Source of the DNA: Dastarcus helophoroides
Taxonomy: Eukaryota > Arthropoda > Insecta > Coleoptera > Bothrideridae
Assembly (NCBI GenBank): GCA_028583605.1
Contig: CM053327.1
Coordinates: 38,163,626-38,227,625 of the forward strand
Direction: 5' to 3'
Length of the DNA: 64,000 nucleotides
Shown piece after piece: positions 12,117 through 23,837 of the stretch. Below the pieces are notes generated by a model that was not told the DNA's origin, searched no databases, and saw only the letters and a program-made list of their open reading frames with translations. The stretch's first letter is position 1, and each line of letters opens with the position of its first letter. The translations under genes and the position numbers were made by a program.

Positions 12117-12240
12117 TTGAAATACAAATCCTGTCCCCTAAAACCAAGAAAGATGAAAAACGTAACAAATGTTGCTCTAACGTGTTTCGATAGCCAAGCT
12201 ATCATCATCGGAGAGATACCAAAAATTTTCATAGAGTCAA
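12117..12240. mobile_element. foldback MITE, partial copy
   Basis: It shares with the complete copy at 32870-33022 the arm ATACAAATCCTGTCCCCTAA.. CCAAGAAAGAT and the centre GTTGCTCTAACGTGTTTCGA. The second arm is missing. Confidence 0.6.
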
Positions 12241-12436
12241 CATCTTCAAGAAAAACGAAATTTTCGAAATTATTCGAAAGCTTTAGAGGTGAAATTATTT
12301 AAAAAAAAAGTCGAAACTATCTGACTTCACAAAGCTTATGACTCGTCTCGTCCTTGTCACACTCTATTGATCCCCTTACTCCCCCTTAGTCTGACAAATA
12401 ACAACGCGCCCGGTGTCTCATTATCAACCCTTTACT
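12241..12436. other. unique spacer
   Basis: No gene or repeat recognised. Confidence 0.4.
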
Positions 12437-12840
12437 AATGCACAGACCAATAGGTTTGAACATTTATTAGATTCGAAGTTTAGAAACCAAATAGCGGTTT
12501 CGATCTTGTTAGCGAAGCGGTTGGTCTCTAGAAAAAAGTTCCCAGAAGAGAAGAATTCTAATGCACAGATCAATAGGTTTGAACATTTATTAGATATGAA
12601 GTTTGGAAACCAAATACCGATTTCGGTCTTGTTAGATCTCATCAGTTTGCTATATCCAACTCGAATGTCGGAACATTTGTTAGCATTTGAGTTGGATATA
12701 CCAAATTGACGAGATCTAACAAGACCGAAACCGGTATTTGGTTTCCAAACTTTGAATCTAATAAATGTTCAAACCTATTGGTCTGTGCATTCGAATCCTT
12801 GTCTTCTGGGAACTTTTTCCTAAAGAGCAACCGCTTCGCT
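12437..12840. repeat. direct repeat plus large near-perfect palindrome
   Basis: A unit starting AATGCACAGA occurs at 12437 and again at 12560 (123-bp step). The stretch 12511-12663, which includes the second unit, reappears inverted at 12688-12840 around a spacer of about 24 bp, giving a hairpin with arms of about 150 bp. Because the arms are inverted, both strands stay open and spell the same peptide (..NRFEHLLD.KFGNQIP.SVLLDL..). No start context or partner gene supports a real protein, so I treat it as a foldback repeat. Confidence 0.75.
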
Positions 12841-13084
12841 AGGTGGCAGTGTTTCAACTGTTGGTAGTTCAGCTACCTATGATTCACTATACACGCCACC
12901 TGGAGGGCTACATGAATTTGTAGTCTAGGTTGCATTCTACTTGCATCAACACTTTAGTTGAAGATACAAGAATTGTATTTCACACAAGCATAGAAGTGTT
13001 GCTTGTTTGGAATAAAACTTCTTCTATTTTATATTAAATTGATAGACAGTGCTGAGCCTTTTGACCAACTTTTTTTAAATGATG
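12841..13084. other. unique spacer
   Basis: No gene or repeat recognised. Confidence 0.4.
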
Positions 13085-13235
13085 TTAATTTCGAAAATCT
13101 CGGGATCGAATAAACTTATTCCAAAAAAATTCGGGATTAAAAAGTGGTCGAGATCCCGGGATCCCAAAAATCACAACCCCGGGATTCCAAAACTCAGGAT
13201 CCCGGGATCCTAAAAATCCGGATCCCGGAATCAAA
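13085..13235. repeat. GGATCCCGGGATCC palindromic minisatellite
   Basis: Repeated GGATCCCGGGATCC and CCCGGGATTCC words, separated by A-rich linkers such as CAAAAATC, make a GC-rich island in AT-rich DNA. The 14-base word is its own reverse complement. The open frame across it follows from the repeat and is not taken as a gene. Confidence 0.7.
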
Positions 13236-13249
13236 TCCTCTACTGGTAA

Positions 13250-16230
13250 TGCTTGTCGATATCTGAAAGCGTTTTTAACCTTCAATGGCATTTTGTTTGA
13301 CAACAGTTTGGACAATTTTCGACGCATTTGGAAAATTGTTATAACTTTTAACAGTAAATAATTTTAACGTTTTTTAATATCTTAAAACGTTTCTTAATAT
13401 CTGAAAACGTTTTCTTAATATCTAGAAACGTTTCTTAATATCTAGAAACGTTTCTTAAGATCTGGAAACGTTTTTTAATATCTGTAAACGTTTTTTAATA
13501 TATAGAAACGTTTCTTAAGATCTGGAAATGTTTTTTAATATCTGTAAACGTTTCTTAATATCTAGAAACGTTTCTTAAAATCTGGAAAGCGTTTTTAGCC
13601 TTCAATGGCATTTTGTAAAAGTTGACAACAGCTTGGACAACTTTCGACGCATTTGGAAAATGTTTATAACTTTTGACAGTAAATAATTTTAACGTTCGGT
13701 AACGTTTTTTAATATCTTAAAACGTTTCTTAATATCTGGAAACGTTTTTTAATATCTGGAAACGTTTCTTAATATCTAGAAACGTTTCTTAAGATCTGGA
13801 AACGTTTTTTAATATCCGTAAACGTTTCTTATTATCTAGAAACGTTTCTTAAGATCTGGATACGTTTTTTAATATCTGTAAACGTTTTTTAATATATAGA
13901 AACGTTTCTTAAGACCTGGAAACATTTTTTAATATCTACGTTTCTTAATATCTAGAAACGTTTCTTAAAATCTGGAAAGCCTTTTTAACCTTCAATGGCA
14001 TTTTGTAAAATTTGACAACAGTTTGGACAACTTTCGACGCATTTGGAAAATGTTTATAACTTTTGACAGTAAATAATTTTAACGTTTGGTAACCTTAAAA
14101 TGTTTCTTAATATCTGGAAACGTTTTTTAATATCTAGAAATGTTTCTTAATATCTAGAAACGTTTCTTAAGATCTGGAAACGTTTCTTAAGATCTGGAAA
14201 CGTTTCTTAATGTCTGGAAACGTTTCTTAAAATCTGGAAACGTTTCTTAATATCTGGAAACGTTTCTTAATATCTGGAAACGTTTCTTAATATCTGGAAA
14301 CGTTTCTTAATATCTGGAAAGGTTTTTTAACGTCAGATTATGTTCAGTAAAGTTGAGAATAAGCGAAAAATTTGAAAAGCATTTAAAATTACTGGTCAAG
14401 GTATCGCAAGATTGTACAAACTCTAATAACGTTTAACAACGATTTGATGAAGTTTCTTAATGTCGGGAAACTTCTAAAGTGTATAAGATTATTTAAATTT
14501 ATTTGGAAGGGTTTCAAAACTTAATAACCTTTGCCAAAAATTTGGCAACATTTTTCAATATCTGGAAACGTTTTCAATGACTGGTGAAGTTATGTAAAGT
14601 GTGACAACAGTTGAGAATGTTTGTAAGAGTATTTAAAATTATTTGGCAAAGTTTCGAAACATTTTGAAAAAGTTAATATCTTTCGACAATAAAGATTGAT
14701 AGGCCTTGGTAATGTTTCTTAATATCTAGAAACGTTTTTTTAATATCTGGAAACGTTTCTTAATATCTAGAAACGTTTCTTAAGATCTGGAAACGTTTAT
14801 TAATATCTGTAAACGTTTATTAATATCTGTAAACGTTTTTTAATATATAGAAACGTTTCTTAAGATCTGGGAACGTTTTTTAATATCTGTAAACGTTTCT
14901 TAATAGCTAGAAACGTCTCTTAAAATCTGGAAAGCGTTTTTAACCTTCAATGGCATTTTGTAAAATTTGACAACAGTTTGGACAACTTTCGACCCATTTG
15001 GAAAATGTTTATAACTTTTGACAGTAAATAATTTTAACGTTTGGTAACGTTTTTTAATATCTTAAAACGTTTCTTAATATCTGGAAACGTTTTTTAATAT
15101 CAGGAAACGTTTCTTAATATCTAAAAACGTTTCTTAAGATCTAGAAACGGTTTTTAATATCTGTAAACGTTTTTTAATATATAGAAACGTTTCTTAAGAT
15201 CTGGAAACGTTTTTTAATATCTGTAAACGTTTCTTAATAGCTAGAAACGTTTCTTAAAATCTGGAAAGCCTTTTTAACCTTCAATGGCATTTTGTAAAAT
15301 TTGACAACAGTTTGGACAACTTTCGACGCATTTGGAAAATGTTTATAACTTTTGACAGTAAATAATTTTAACGTTAGGTAACGTTTTTTAATATCCTAAA
15401 ATGTTTCTTAATATCTGGAAACGTATTTTATTATCTGTAAACGTTTCCTAATATCCAGAAACGTTTCTTAACATCTGGAAAGCGTTTTTAACCTTCAATG
15501 GCATTTTGTAAAATTTGACAACAGTTTGGACAACTTTCGACGCATTTGGAAAATGTTTATAACGTTTGACAGTAAATAATTTTTACGTTTGGTAACGTTT
15601 TTTAATATCTTAAAACGTTTTTTAATATGTGGAAACGTTTCTTAATATCTAGAAACGTTTCTTAAGATCTGTAAACGTTTCTTAATATCTGTAAACGTTT
15701 CTTAATATCTAGGAACGTTTTTTAATATCTGTAAACGTTTTTTAATATCTAGAAACGTTTTTTAATATCTAGAAACGTTTCTTAAGATCTGTAAACGTTT
15801 TTTAACCTCAAAGTATGTTCAGTAAGGTTAAAAATAAGCGAAAAGGTTGAAAAGCATTTAAAATTACTGGTCAAGGTTTCGCAAGACTTTACAAACTCTT
15901 ATAACGCTTAACAACGATTTGGTGAAGTGTTTTAATGTCGGGAAACTTCTAAACAGTATAAGATTATTTAAATTTATTTGAAAGTGTTTCAAAACTTAGC
16001 AACGTTTGCCAGAAATTAGGTAACATTTTTCAATATCTGGAAACGTTTTTAATGACTGGTGAAGTTATGTAAAGTTTGATAACACTAGAGAATGTTTGAA
16101 AAAAATCTAAGAGTATTTAAAATTATTTGGCAAAGTTTCGAATCATTTTAAAAAAGTTAATATCTTTCGACAATAAAGATTGATAGGGCTTGGTAACGTT
16201 TCTTAATTTCTGGAAACGTTTTTTAACGTA
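13250..16230. repeat. 20-bp minisatellite with higher-order structure
   Basis: The basic unit is about 20 bp, consensus GGAAACGTTTCTTAATATCT, with an 8-bp palindrome AAACGTTT in most units and variants ending ATATCTGTAA or GATCTGGA. Blocks of units alternate with a ~110-bp linker (TTCAATGGCATTTTGT ... GACAGTAAATAATTTTAACG) at about 13268, 13586, 13976, 14930, 15266 and 15478. A longer linker (ATGTTCAGTAA..) recurs at about 14340 and 15815. This gives two nested periods above the 20-mer. Confidence 0.85.
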
Positions 16231-16259
16231 TGCTGATGTTTTGTAAAGTTGAAAATGAT

Positions 16260-16685
16260 AAAGAAGGTTTAGAGCATTTGAATTATTTTAAAAACTTTAA
16301 AATCATTCGACTCTTCTGAAGAAGAGTTTCGCCTCTGGTATGGTGGACATACTGAGTTACCCTGCTCTTCTGTCTAAACTTTCTTATCCTTTGTACCAAT
16401 TTTCAATTCAGAAGAGTTTCGCCTCTGGTATGGTGGACATACTGAGTTACCGTGCTCTGATGTTTTGACATTGGCCTTTTCACTCTTTCGTTTTTTTGCA
16501 TATTCTCTCATATTCCTCTTTTCATTTTTCTTTTCTTTGTTCCTGAAGAAGCCCCCTACGATGGTGGGCGAAACGTCGAACACTTTTAGTAGTTCTTTGA
16601 CACGGTCCAATCCCGGAAGTAGTATATCCTGTACTGACTCTGGCCGTGGAAGCCTTCGTTATCATATTGAGATTATAGGACCTAA
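16260..16685 (+). repeat. dispersed-repeat fragment with a 49-bp direct repeat
   Basis: AGAAGAGTTTCGCCTCTGGT and the following 29 bases occur at about 16321 and 16410. The block ending in CCTACGATGGTGGGCGAAAC (to about 16580) is shared with 9995-10112. It continues to about 16685 without similarity elsewhere in the window. Its open frame starts mid-repeat and is not supported as a gene. Confidence 0.55.
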
Positions 16686-16814
16686 GATTATTAAAAAAAT
16701 ATTTAACAATCGTTTACAAACTTTAATGATGTTGGACAACAATTTAAATTTTCTAGTAATGTTTTCAATGTCCCTTGACGTTTGATAAACTTTCTCTTAC
16801 GTAAAAAAACTAGA

Positions 16815-18602
16815 CTATTTCTTTCCAAAATATTTATTTATTAACATATGCATTCTGACAAAATTTTTAATTTTTGAAATTTCTTTAAACGTTCCCAATT
16901 TTTTTAATTGCAGCAGAGTTCCCAAATATTGAAATTGTGCATCGCAATTATCTCTGAAACAAAAACAGATAAACGAGAGCAAACAACCACAAACGAATAT
17001 GTAAAAGCACTTCTTCAGTTCCCATAGGTTCATTTTGCGTGGTTTGATGAAATCGCTGAATTTTTCGTTTCGCATCAAATCCCTCATCCACTTTCGTACC
17101 AAGTCCGGATTCGACCAGACGCGACATGATTAGGTTCATTTTAGACCTCAAAGGGAAATTCTTCCGCATGGGTAGGGATATAGGAAGGAGGGGCGTGCTG
17201 TCCCGTAGACAATGGATCAATGGGTGGGAGTTGTAGTCTAAAAATTTGCCAGTTATAGTAACTGTGGAACAAATTCGAGCAGAACACAGCCGCGTCTTTG
17301 TTAAGCGCCACCTCTTTGTAACAATGGTGCATATTGGAGCACGTTATTAACTTGTTCAGTAAATGCTTTTGGGTGGAATACAGCGACCTAGATGGAGAGG
17401 ATAAGTACAGCTTGAGATGTGAATTGGTCAATTCATTGAAAGAATCAATTGGTTTATAATAAACTGGTTTGGTGACCTGACTAGTCAATTTGGAATTATG
17501 TATGATCGTTTCCAGGAACCAAAATAGTATTGAAGTGATAATAATAATTCTCAAGCTGTTATTTATGGGACATCTGATAGGTAGAATGAAGAAGATTTTG
17601 ACATACTGATCAGTTATAACATCGTAAAGACTGTGAAAGTTTTTGTTTTCTGTTTCCATGTTGCTGAACATCCAAATGATCACTGAAGATTTAATAAAGA
17701 GGATGCACAATACGAAAAGCGTGGAAGTATCCGTGGTTATATGCGATGGCTTCCTAGAACCATTAGGTAGACACCAAACCGACTGATCCACAGTAATACA
17801 CGATGGTGAAATCGATCCTTTTCAATCTTTCTAGGTTCAATCTAAATCCCCCGATGCCAACATCCATGTCACCGCTAACCAAATAGCTTAAAAGTCCAGT
17901 TGCAGTACCATTGGGTGATATTCTTCCCCAATTTTGTTCTCGCATAATCTCGTAAACCAACGTCAGCGACAATTTCTCTTTAATGGTTTCTATAATTTTA
18001 TATTCGACTCCGGTGGAGTTGAGAACGTAAGGGGGTGAAAAAACCGCTTTAACTTTTAATGTATCCGGTACAAGTTTCTTCTTGGTTTTGAGAGCGCATT
18101 CACCCCAGTAGTCGATAATTAACAAAGTCCAGCTCATTTCGTTGAAAAGATTAACGAGTTCACTGATCGTATTCGTTGGGATATTTTGCCCCCGAAATAG
18201 AAGAGTTATAGTTAGAGTTTTAACTCTGAAGCGATTGGCCTGAAGAATTTGGCCAAACGTCGTTAGAGAATCATCAGAGTTGATTTCGAGGATAATATTT
18301 CTGGGTTGGAGTGTCCTTGATTTCTCACTTTCTCCAAACAATTCATCCTTTGAGAATTGCTTGGTAATAGTCCAGTTGTTATTCATGAGATATTTCATTA
18401 GATTATCGGCGTAATCGAAGTCAAAGCTATGATTTTTCACATCCATAACGAGTTCAATTCGAATATTACGAGTGAAATATTCTTTGGTCATTTTAGAAAT
18501 ACATTCAGAGAATCTTGCACTAAGAACGTTGTGAAATTGGGTTAAATTTAGCCGACATAGGCATATGGTTAAACAAGAACACAAAATAATAATGATATCC
18601 AT
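16815..18602 (-). pseudogene. divergent ionotropic receptor (set B), three frameshifts
   Basis: Single-exon IR from ATG 18602 (signal peptide MDIIIILCSCLTICLC). The frame gives the amino-terminal domain and lobe S1 (VEYKIIETIKEKLSLTL, NWGRISPNGTATG, MDVGIGGF, LNLERLKRIDFT with the S1 arginine). Frame changes are needed at about 17785 (IVYY/DQSVWCLPNGSRKPSH), about 17210 (LQLPPI/IHCLRDSTPLLPIS) and about 17100 (VESGL/VRKWMRDLMRNEKF). Between them are TM1, pore, TM2 (RIIIITSILFWFLETIIHNS) and lobe S2; TM3 (FYIFVCGCLLSFICFCF) follows. A tail of about 45 residues after TM3 is longer than in most relatives. The near paralogue is the intact gene at 52166-53968, which supports each repaired junction. 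Decay and assembly indels are both possible. Confidence 0.83.
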
Positions 18603-18941
18603 TTTAAAACCAAATCTATTTTTGCATCAAAATATTTAAAACATCACAATCGATAGTTTTTCACCCATTTCAATGCTGATATTTTTTAAGCGTCAAGCTT
18701 AATAATTGATAAGGTCATTAGGGAACAATCATTTGTATTTTACACCTTATGCTTTAGAGAAGTTGTAGTTATTCTTGTAAATAAAATTACATTCCATATG
18801 CCACAAAATTTCGAATACTTTTAAATGAACTTCAGAGCTCTTGAAATAAATTCAAAAACCTTACCGGGGTTTCAAAAACTTTAAGGCGATCTGTCAAAAC
18901 CTTGAAAATAATTTTAAAAACGTTGAAACGAACGTAGGAAG
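18603..18941. other. 5' flank of receptor
   Basis: AT-rich sequence upstream of the minus-strand receptor. No gene is seen, and no promoter motif I would defend. Confidence 0.4.
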
Positions 18942-21900
18942 CAGTGGCGGCTCGCAGCCAAAAGTAATGGGGGTGCTGCGGCAATGTTTATTTTATGTTT
19001 GATCCAAAATGACAATTTTTTTCAAAATTTTACCTTTTTAAAATATCGACCAAAAATTTCGACAATTTCAAAATGTAACTTTTCGAAAATTTTAGTTTTC
19101 TTAGAAAACTTAACAATGAAAATGTTTAATAGTGTCGGGTTTTTTGAAAAACAAAATTTTTTCCAAATTTCGATTGTCTTCCAAAATTGAGACTTTTTTC
19201 TTGTAATTTCAACTTTATTTCATTTTTAAATATTGACTTTTCCGAAAATCTGTGTATACTCTTTTAAAAATATCCCCAGTTTCGAAAATATTTTAACTTT
19301 TCGGTGTTTTGTTTTTTTTTGTATTTTTATCTGAAAATTAAGTACATTTTTTCAAAATTTTACTTTTTCTGAAAATGTAATTCTTTTTTAAACTGGACTT
19401 CTGAATTTTTAAATTTTCGATCCTTTTCAAAATTTCAAAATTAATTTTCGATCTTTTTCAAAATTTTTGATCTTTTTCATAATTTTATCATTTTCTTTTG
19501 AAAATTTTGATTCAATTTGGACTGTTTTTTTTAATGTCAACTATTTTTCAAAATTTCGACCTTGTGCAATTTCCAATTATTTTAAAAACTCCATAATAGT
19601 TCTCAGATCTTTTGAATGTGTCTACTTTTTCAAAGTTTTAATATTTTTTTTAATTTGGACCTATTTGTTTGAAAATTTCTCCATTTTTAAAATTTTGACT
19701 TCTTTTGGAAATTTGAAAGTTTTAAAAAATGTTTCCCTTATACTTAAATTTTTTATATATTTCGGATATTTCTCAAAATTTAGAAAAATCAAAGTATCAA
19801 AAAATTTCGACTTTTTTTAAATTCTCTTAAATCTGCACTTTTCTAAAATTTTCGACTTTTTCCTAGTTCCCATTTTGTTGAAAATTTCGGCTTTTTCAAG
19901 TGTTCGAATTTTTCAAAATTTTAGCCATTTTTCAAAATTAAAAATTCTTGAAAACCTTAAAAATTTCAACTATTTTTTAAATTTAAACTATTTTCAAAAT
20001 TTCGACATTCTTTGCAAATTGACGATATTTTATTTGAAACTTTTGCTTTTTCTCTTAAATGAGACATTTCTCAAAAAAGTATTTTAAAATTTTCGACTAA
20101 TTCGTAAAATTTCGAATTTTTCTAAAAATTTCTACTCCATTTCAAAAACGTCGACTTTTTGTTCAGAATTTGGACTCTTTTTAAAAACTTGACTTTTTTT
20201 TAAAGGTTTGAACTTTTTTCAAAATATTATTTATAACTTTTTCTGAACATTCCCAATTAAATCTTCAATTTTTAAAAAAGTGAGTTTTCATTTTAAATTT
20301 AAACTACTCAAAATTTCTACTTTTTCCAAAATTTTACTTTTCCAAAATTTCAACCTTTTTAATAATTACGAATTTTTAGATTATTTTGAGTTTTCCCTAT
20401 ATTTAAAAATTCAGCTTCTTTGAAAATTTAATTAAAAATTCTGCAATTTATTTTAAATGTCGATGTTTTTTCAAAATTGTGTCTTGTTCCAGTTGCAAAA
20501 TTATTAAAAATGTCGACTTATTTAAAAATTAAATTTTTTTTTTAAATATTAGCTTTTTTAAAAAACCTTATTTTCTTTTGAAAATTTGACTGTATGAACA
20601 TTTCTAAATTTTAAATTCCACTTTTTTCCAAATTTCGGCTGATAATTTTTTTTTTAATTTAAATTTTTTGGTATTATTATTATTATATTTATTATTTATT
20701 ATTATATTAAAATAAATATTACTCCCAATAACAAAAATTTCGATTTTTAAAATTGTGCGAAGCTTTAAAACAAATTTCGAAAAAAAAACTTAAGTTTAAG
20801 TACTAATAAATTGTCAAAATTTAAATTTTAATCTCAAAATAATGACTTCAAGCATTAAATTGTTGATTGATTTTTTTAGAACATTTTGACAGTTTTTATT
20901 TTCTAAATTTTGAGACTTTTCTTGAAATGTTGATTCTTTTTCTCGAAAATTTCAATAATTCCCACTTTAAAAGTCGAAATTTTACGAATATTTTTGACAA
21001 TTAATTTATTTTTAAAAATTGTTTTCTTTTCTTTGATTCCTAAATTGTTCTTTATTTCAAAAATGTTGTATACAAATAAGAAATCTCAAATTTTTCTAGA
21101 AATATTGGGTGCTTTTTCTTCGAAATTTGCTCTTATTCTTTAATTTCGAACTTGAGAATTTTAAGAATAAATTTAACATTTTTGGAAACATTGGAAATAT
21201 CGATTCAGAATTTTCTTTAGTCCTACAGTAGGAGAAATTATTTTTAGAGAAAATCAAATTGCAAGGTCCATTTTTTCTTGAAAATTCATTATTTTTCTCA
21301 AAGTTTTCTTATTTTTATGCAAATTTGAAGTTTATTTTTTCTAAATTCATCTATATACATAAAACAAAGTCGTGTTACTTACACCATTTATAACTCCAGA
21401 ACGGCTAAACTGATTTTTATGTTCTTTGCTCTGTTGGATTTAACTCGGCCTCGAATAGCAGAATAAAGGCTAAAATATTTAAAAAATTCACATGTTAAAA
21501 CATGTAGGGAACTGGTGTACAGCGCCATCTCTAATTCATAACAGGAACATGACTGCAACCTACACTAACCGTAAATATGTTGTAATCAGTTTCCAGTAGA
21601 TGGCACTGTATCTGTTTTGATTATGGCCCGTTTTTAGAGGTTTTTCGCGTAGGATTCACCTGGAAACTGACGAACGTATTAAATAAATAAAATTTCAGCT
21701 AATGAGTTAACACAATATTTATTAATTCTGAGGTGGTACGAAGTTCGCCAAGGCCAGCTAGTACTTAATAATTTTCAGTTTCTTATCAAAATTACAAAAT
21801 AAAAGGAATTTTAAAAAATTAACATTTTGTGAAAAACTTGAAAATTTCTAGAACAAATTAGAGAAATCGAAATTTTTACAAGAAAAAATATTTTAAAGAC

Positions 21901-22815
21901 AAAATCTCCAGCAAAAGTTGAAATTCTAAAAAAATTCCTCTGTATATAATGTTTCGATAAAAACACAAATTTCATGGGAAAAAAAATCAAAATTTCTTAG
22001 AGAAAATCGAAATTTAAGAAAAAATTTGAAATATCTTTACAAAAAGGTCGAAATTGAAATTTTACGAAAATAATCCAAGACTCGGTTGTTATTTCATTTT
22101 ATAAAAATGTCGAAATGCGAAAGAAGTTGAAAATTAAATTTTTTCTTAAAATGTCTTCGTTTTTTCCAAAATGTTGATATTTTTATAACAATTTTAGGGT
22201 TTTTTTGCTAAACATTTTTTTCAAAAATAGAAAATAAAATAAACTGTGAAATGTCAAAGTCTAGTGGAAAAACATTTTTAAAGCAAATTAGAGAAACATA
22301 AAAAAATTTGGAAAAGTTGAAATTTTCAGAAGAAACTTTAAGGACAAAATTTTCAGAAAAAATAGGAATTTATAAAAAATTTCTTTTTATAAAATATTTA
22401 GGAAAAATGGAAACATCGCAGAAAAAATTACAATTTTCTTAAATAAATCGAAGTATCTAGAAAAAACTCAACATTTTTATACAAAAAAAGTTAAAATTGA
22501 CATTTCAGGTAAAAACTGGAATTTTTTTTAGAGTAATATTAAAATACAAGAAGAGATGGATTTAGATGTTATTTAAAAATTTTAATTATTTTCTCAAAAT
22601 TTTTACAAAAATTAGAAAAAAAAATTAAAATAAATTTTAAAATCCCGTAACTTCGTAAAAGAAACTTCATATTTCTATAAAAAAAAATCAGAGAAAATTT
22701 TAAGTCTTTATAAAAAATTGTTAAAGGAATAGTCTTCGGAAAATTTTAAGAAAAAACTCGTAAACGAAATTGGGGGTGCTGCAGTTCCACAGTGCCTATA
22801 CGCGAGCCGCCACTG
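18942..22815 (-). mobile_element. hAT-like non-autonomous DNA transposon, copy 2 (inverted)
   Basis: The ends are exact inverted repeats: CAGTGGCGGCTCGC at 18942 and GCGAGCCGCCACTG ending at 22815. Subterminal sequences match copy 1 at 2310-6227 in the opposite orientation; GGAACTGCAGCACCCCC at the left of copy 1 appears here as its complement at about 22776-22792. The interior is AT-rich TTTTTCAAAATTT filler, T-rich to about 21340 and A-rich after about 21780. Flanks GTAGGAAG and CTTGAAAT do not form a target duplication. A Helitron is nested at 21350-21761. Confidence 0.7.
21350..21761 (+). mobile_element. non-autonomous Helitron, 412 bp
   Basis: The 5' end TCTATATACATAAAACAAAG starts with TC, and the subterminal ATTTATAACTCCAGAACGGC is the familiar animal Helitron head. 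The 3' end carries the short palindrome CGAAGTTCG followed by CCAGCTAG, that is, a CTRR terminus. It sits between an A (21349) and a T (21762), the known Helitron insertion preference. No RepHel frame is present. Confidence 0.8.
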
Positions 22816-23837
22816 CTTGAAATAATTATACATAAAAAATTCTAAAACAGTCATTGACATAAACTCAAAAAAAAACTGAAAAAAAATTAGGGAGTCTGAG
22901 GACTGCTGTCCGAAGTGAAAACTTTAAACTAAGAAATAAGAGTGGTTGTTCTTTAATTTTCAAAATGGAGTACCAACAATTAAAATTTCATAATTTGTAT
23001 ATTAAAATTATCATCGTATATGCTCTTGTTGTACAAACTACTGTAGTAGGTACTCACTGCTGTAATGTACAGCAATTCTGCAATTAAAATAATAATCAAA
23101 TTAATCCTTTTTGGTTTACCTTGTTTAGATGGAGGTTAATTGGCCCTTGGCCCTTGGAGGTTAGGTTAGTTTAACTTGTTTGCTTATAAACTGCTTCAGT
23201 CATATATGTTTCTTTTCCATATACATCTTTTTTCCCATTTTATCACAACTTCATGATATTGAATAGTTATGTATCTTTGTTTATATTAATTACTGACAGC
23301 TTACACAAATATCAGTAGTTAAGAGTGTCAACTATAAATTTGTTGCAACCTTCCCTCCACAAAACAGATAAATTGTTTTATTTTTGATTACGATATTTAG
23401 TTCCTTTAATGATTTTCTTAATATTAAATTACAGCATTGTGCTCTTGAAGTAAACTTGAAAAAAGTTTAAAACGAATTTTGGAAAACCCCAGAATCTTTA
23501 AAAATCTCGAAATAAATTTAAATAATTTTGAAGTATATTTTCAAATCCTTGTAAAACATTTTCATAACCCTGACATAATTTGAAAAACCTTGAAATTATT
23601 CTATGCTTATTTAGATGATAATTCGAAAAATGTTCCATATTTAATTTGTACGTAAACAAATAACCGATGATACAGAAATAAAGCATGTTATTAATATTTA
23701 CAAAAAATTTAAATTATAATAAATTAGGGCCCGCACTTCAAACAGACAGATTAGGTATTTATCAAGATTTTGCTATAAGAAACGTTATACTTAATTAATT
23801 GTAAACATCTTATTAAAACTAAGTCTATATTCATTTG
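22816..23837. other. intergenic, 5' flank of the four-exon receptor
   Basis: AT-rich, no gene. Short low-complexity frames such as 23498-23686 lack family features. Confidence 0.45.

Noticed and set aside
12413..12857. 98-residue plus and 71-residue minus frames as a real gene
   Set aside because: Both come from direct and inverted copies of one repeat; the two-strand coding is explained by the palindrome.
13340..15810. CRISPR-like array of regular repeats
   Set aside because: There are no unique spacers; the repeats abut as a minisatellite and the DNA is an animal genome.
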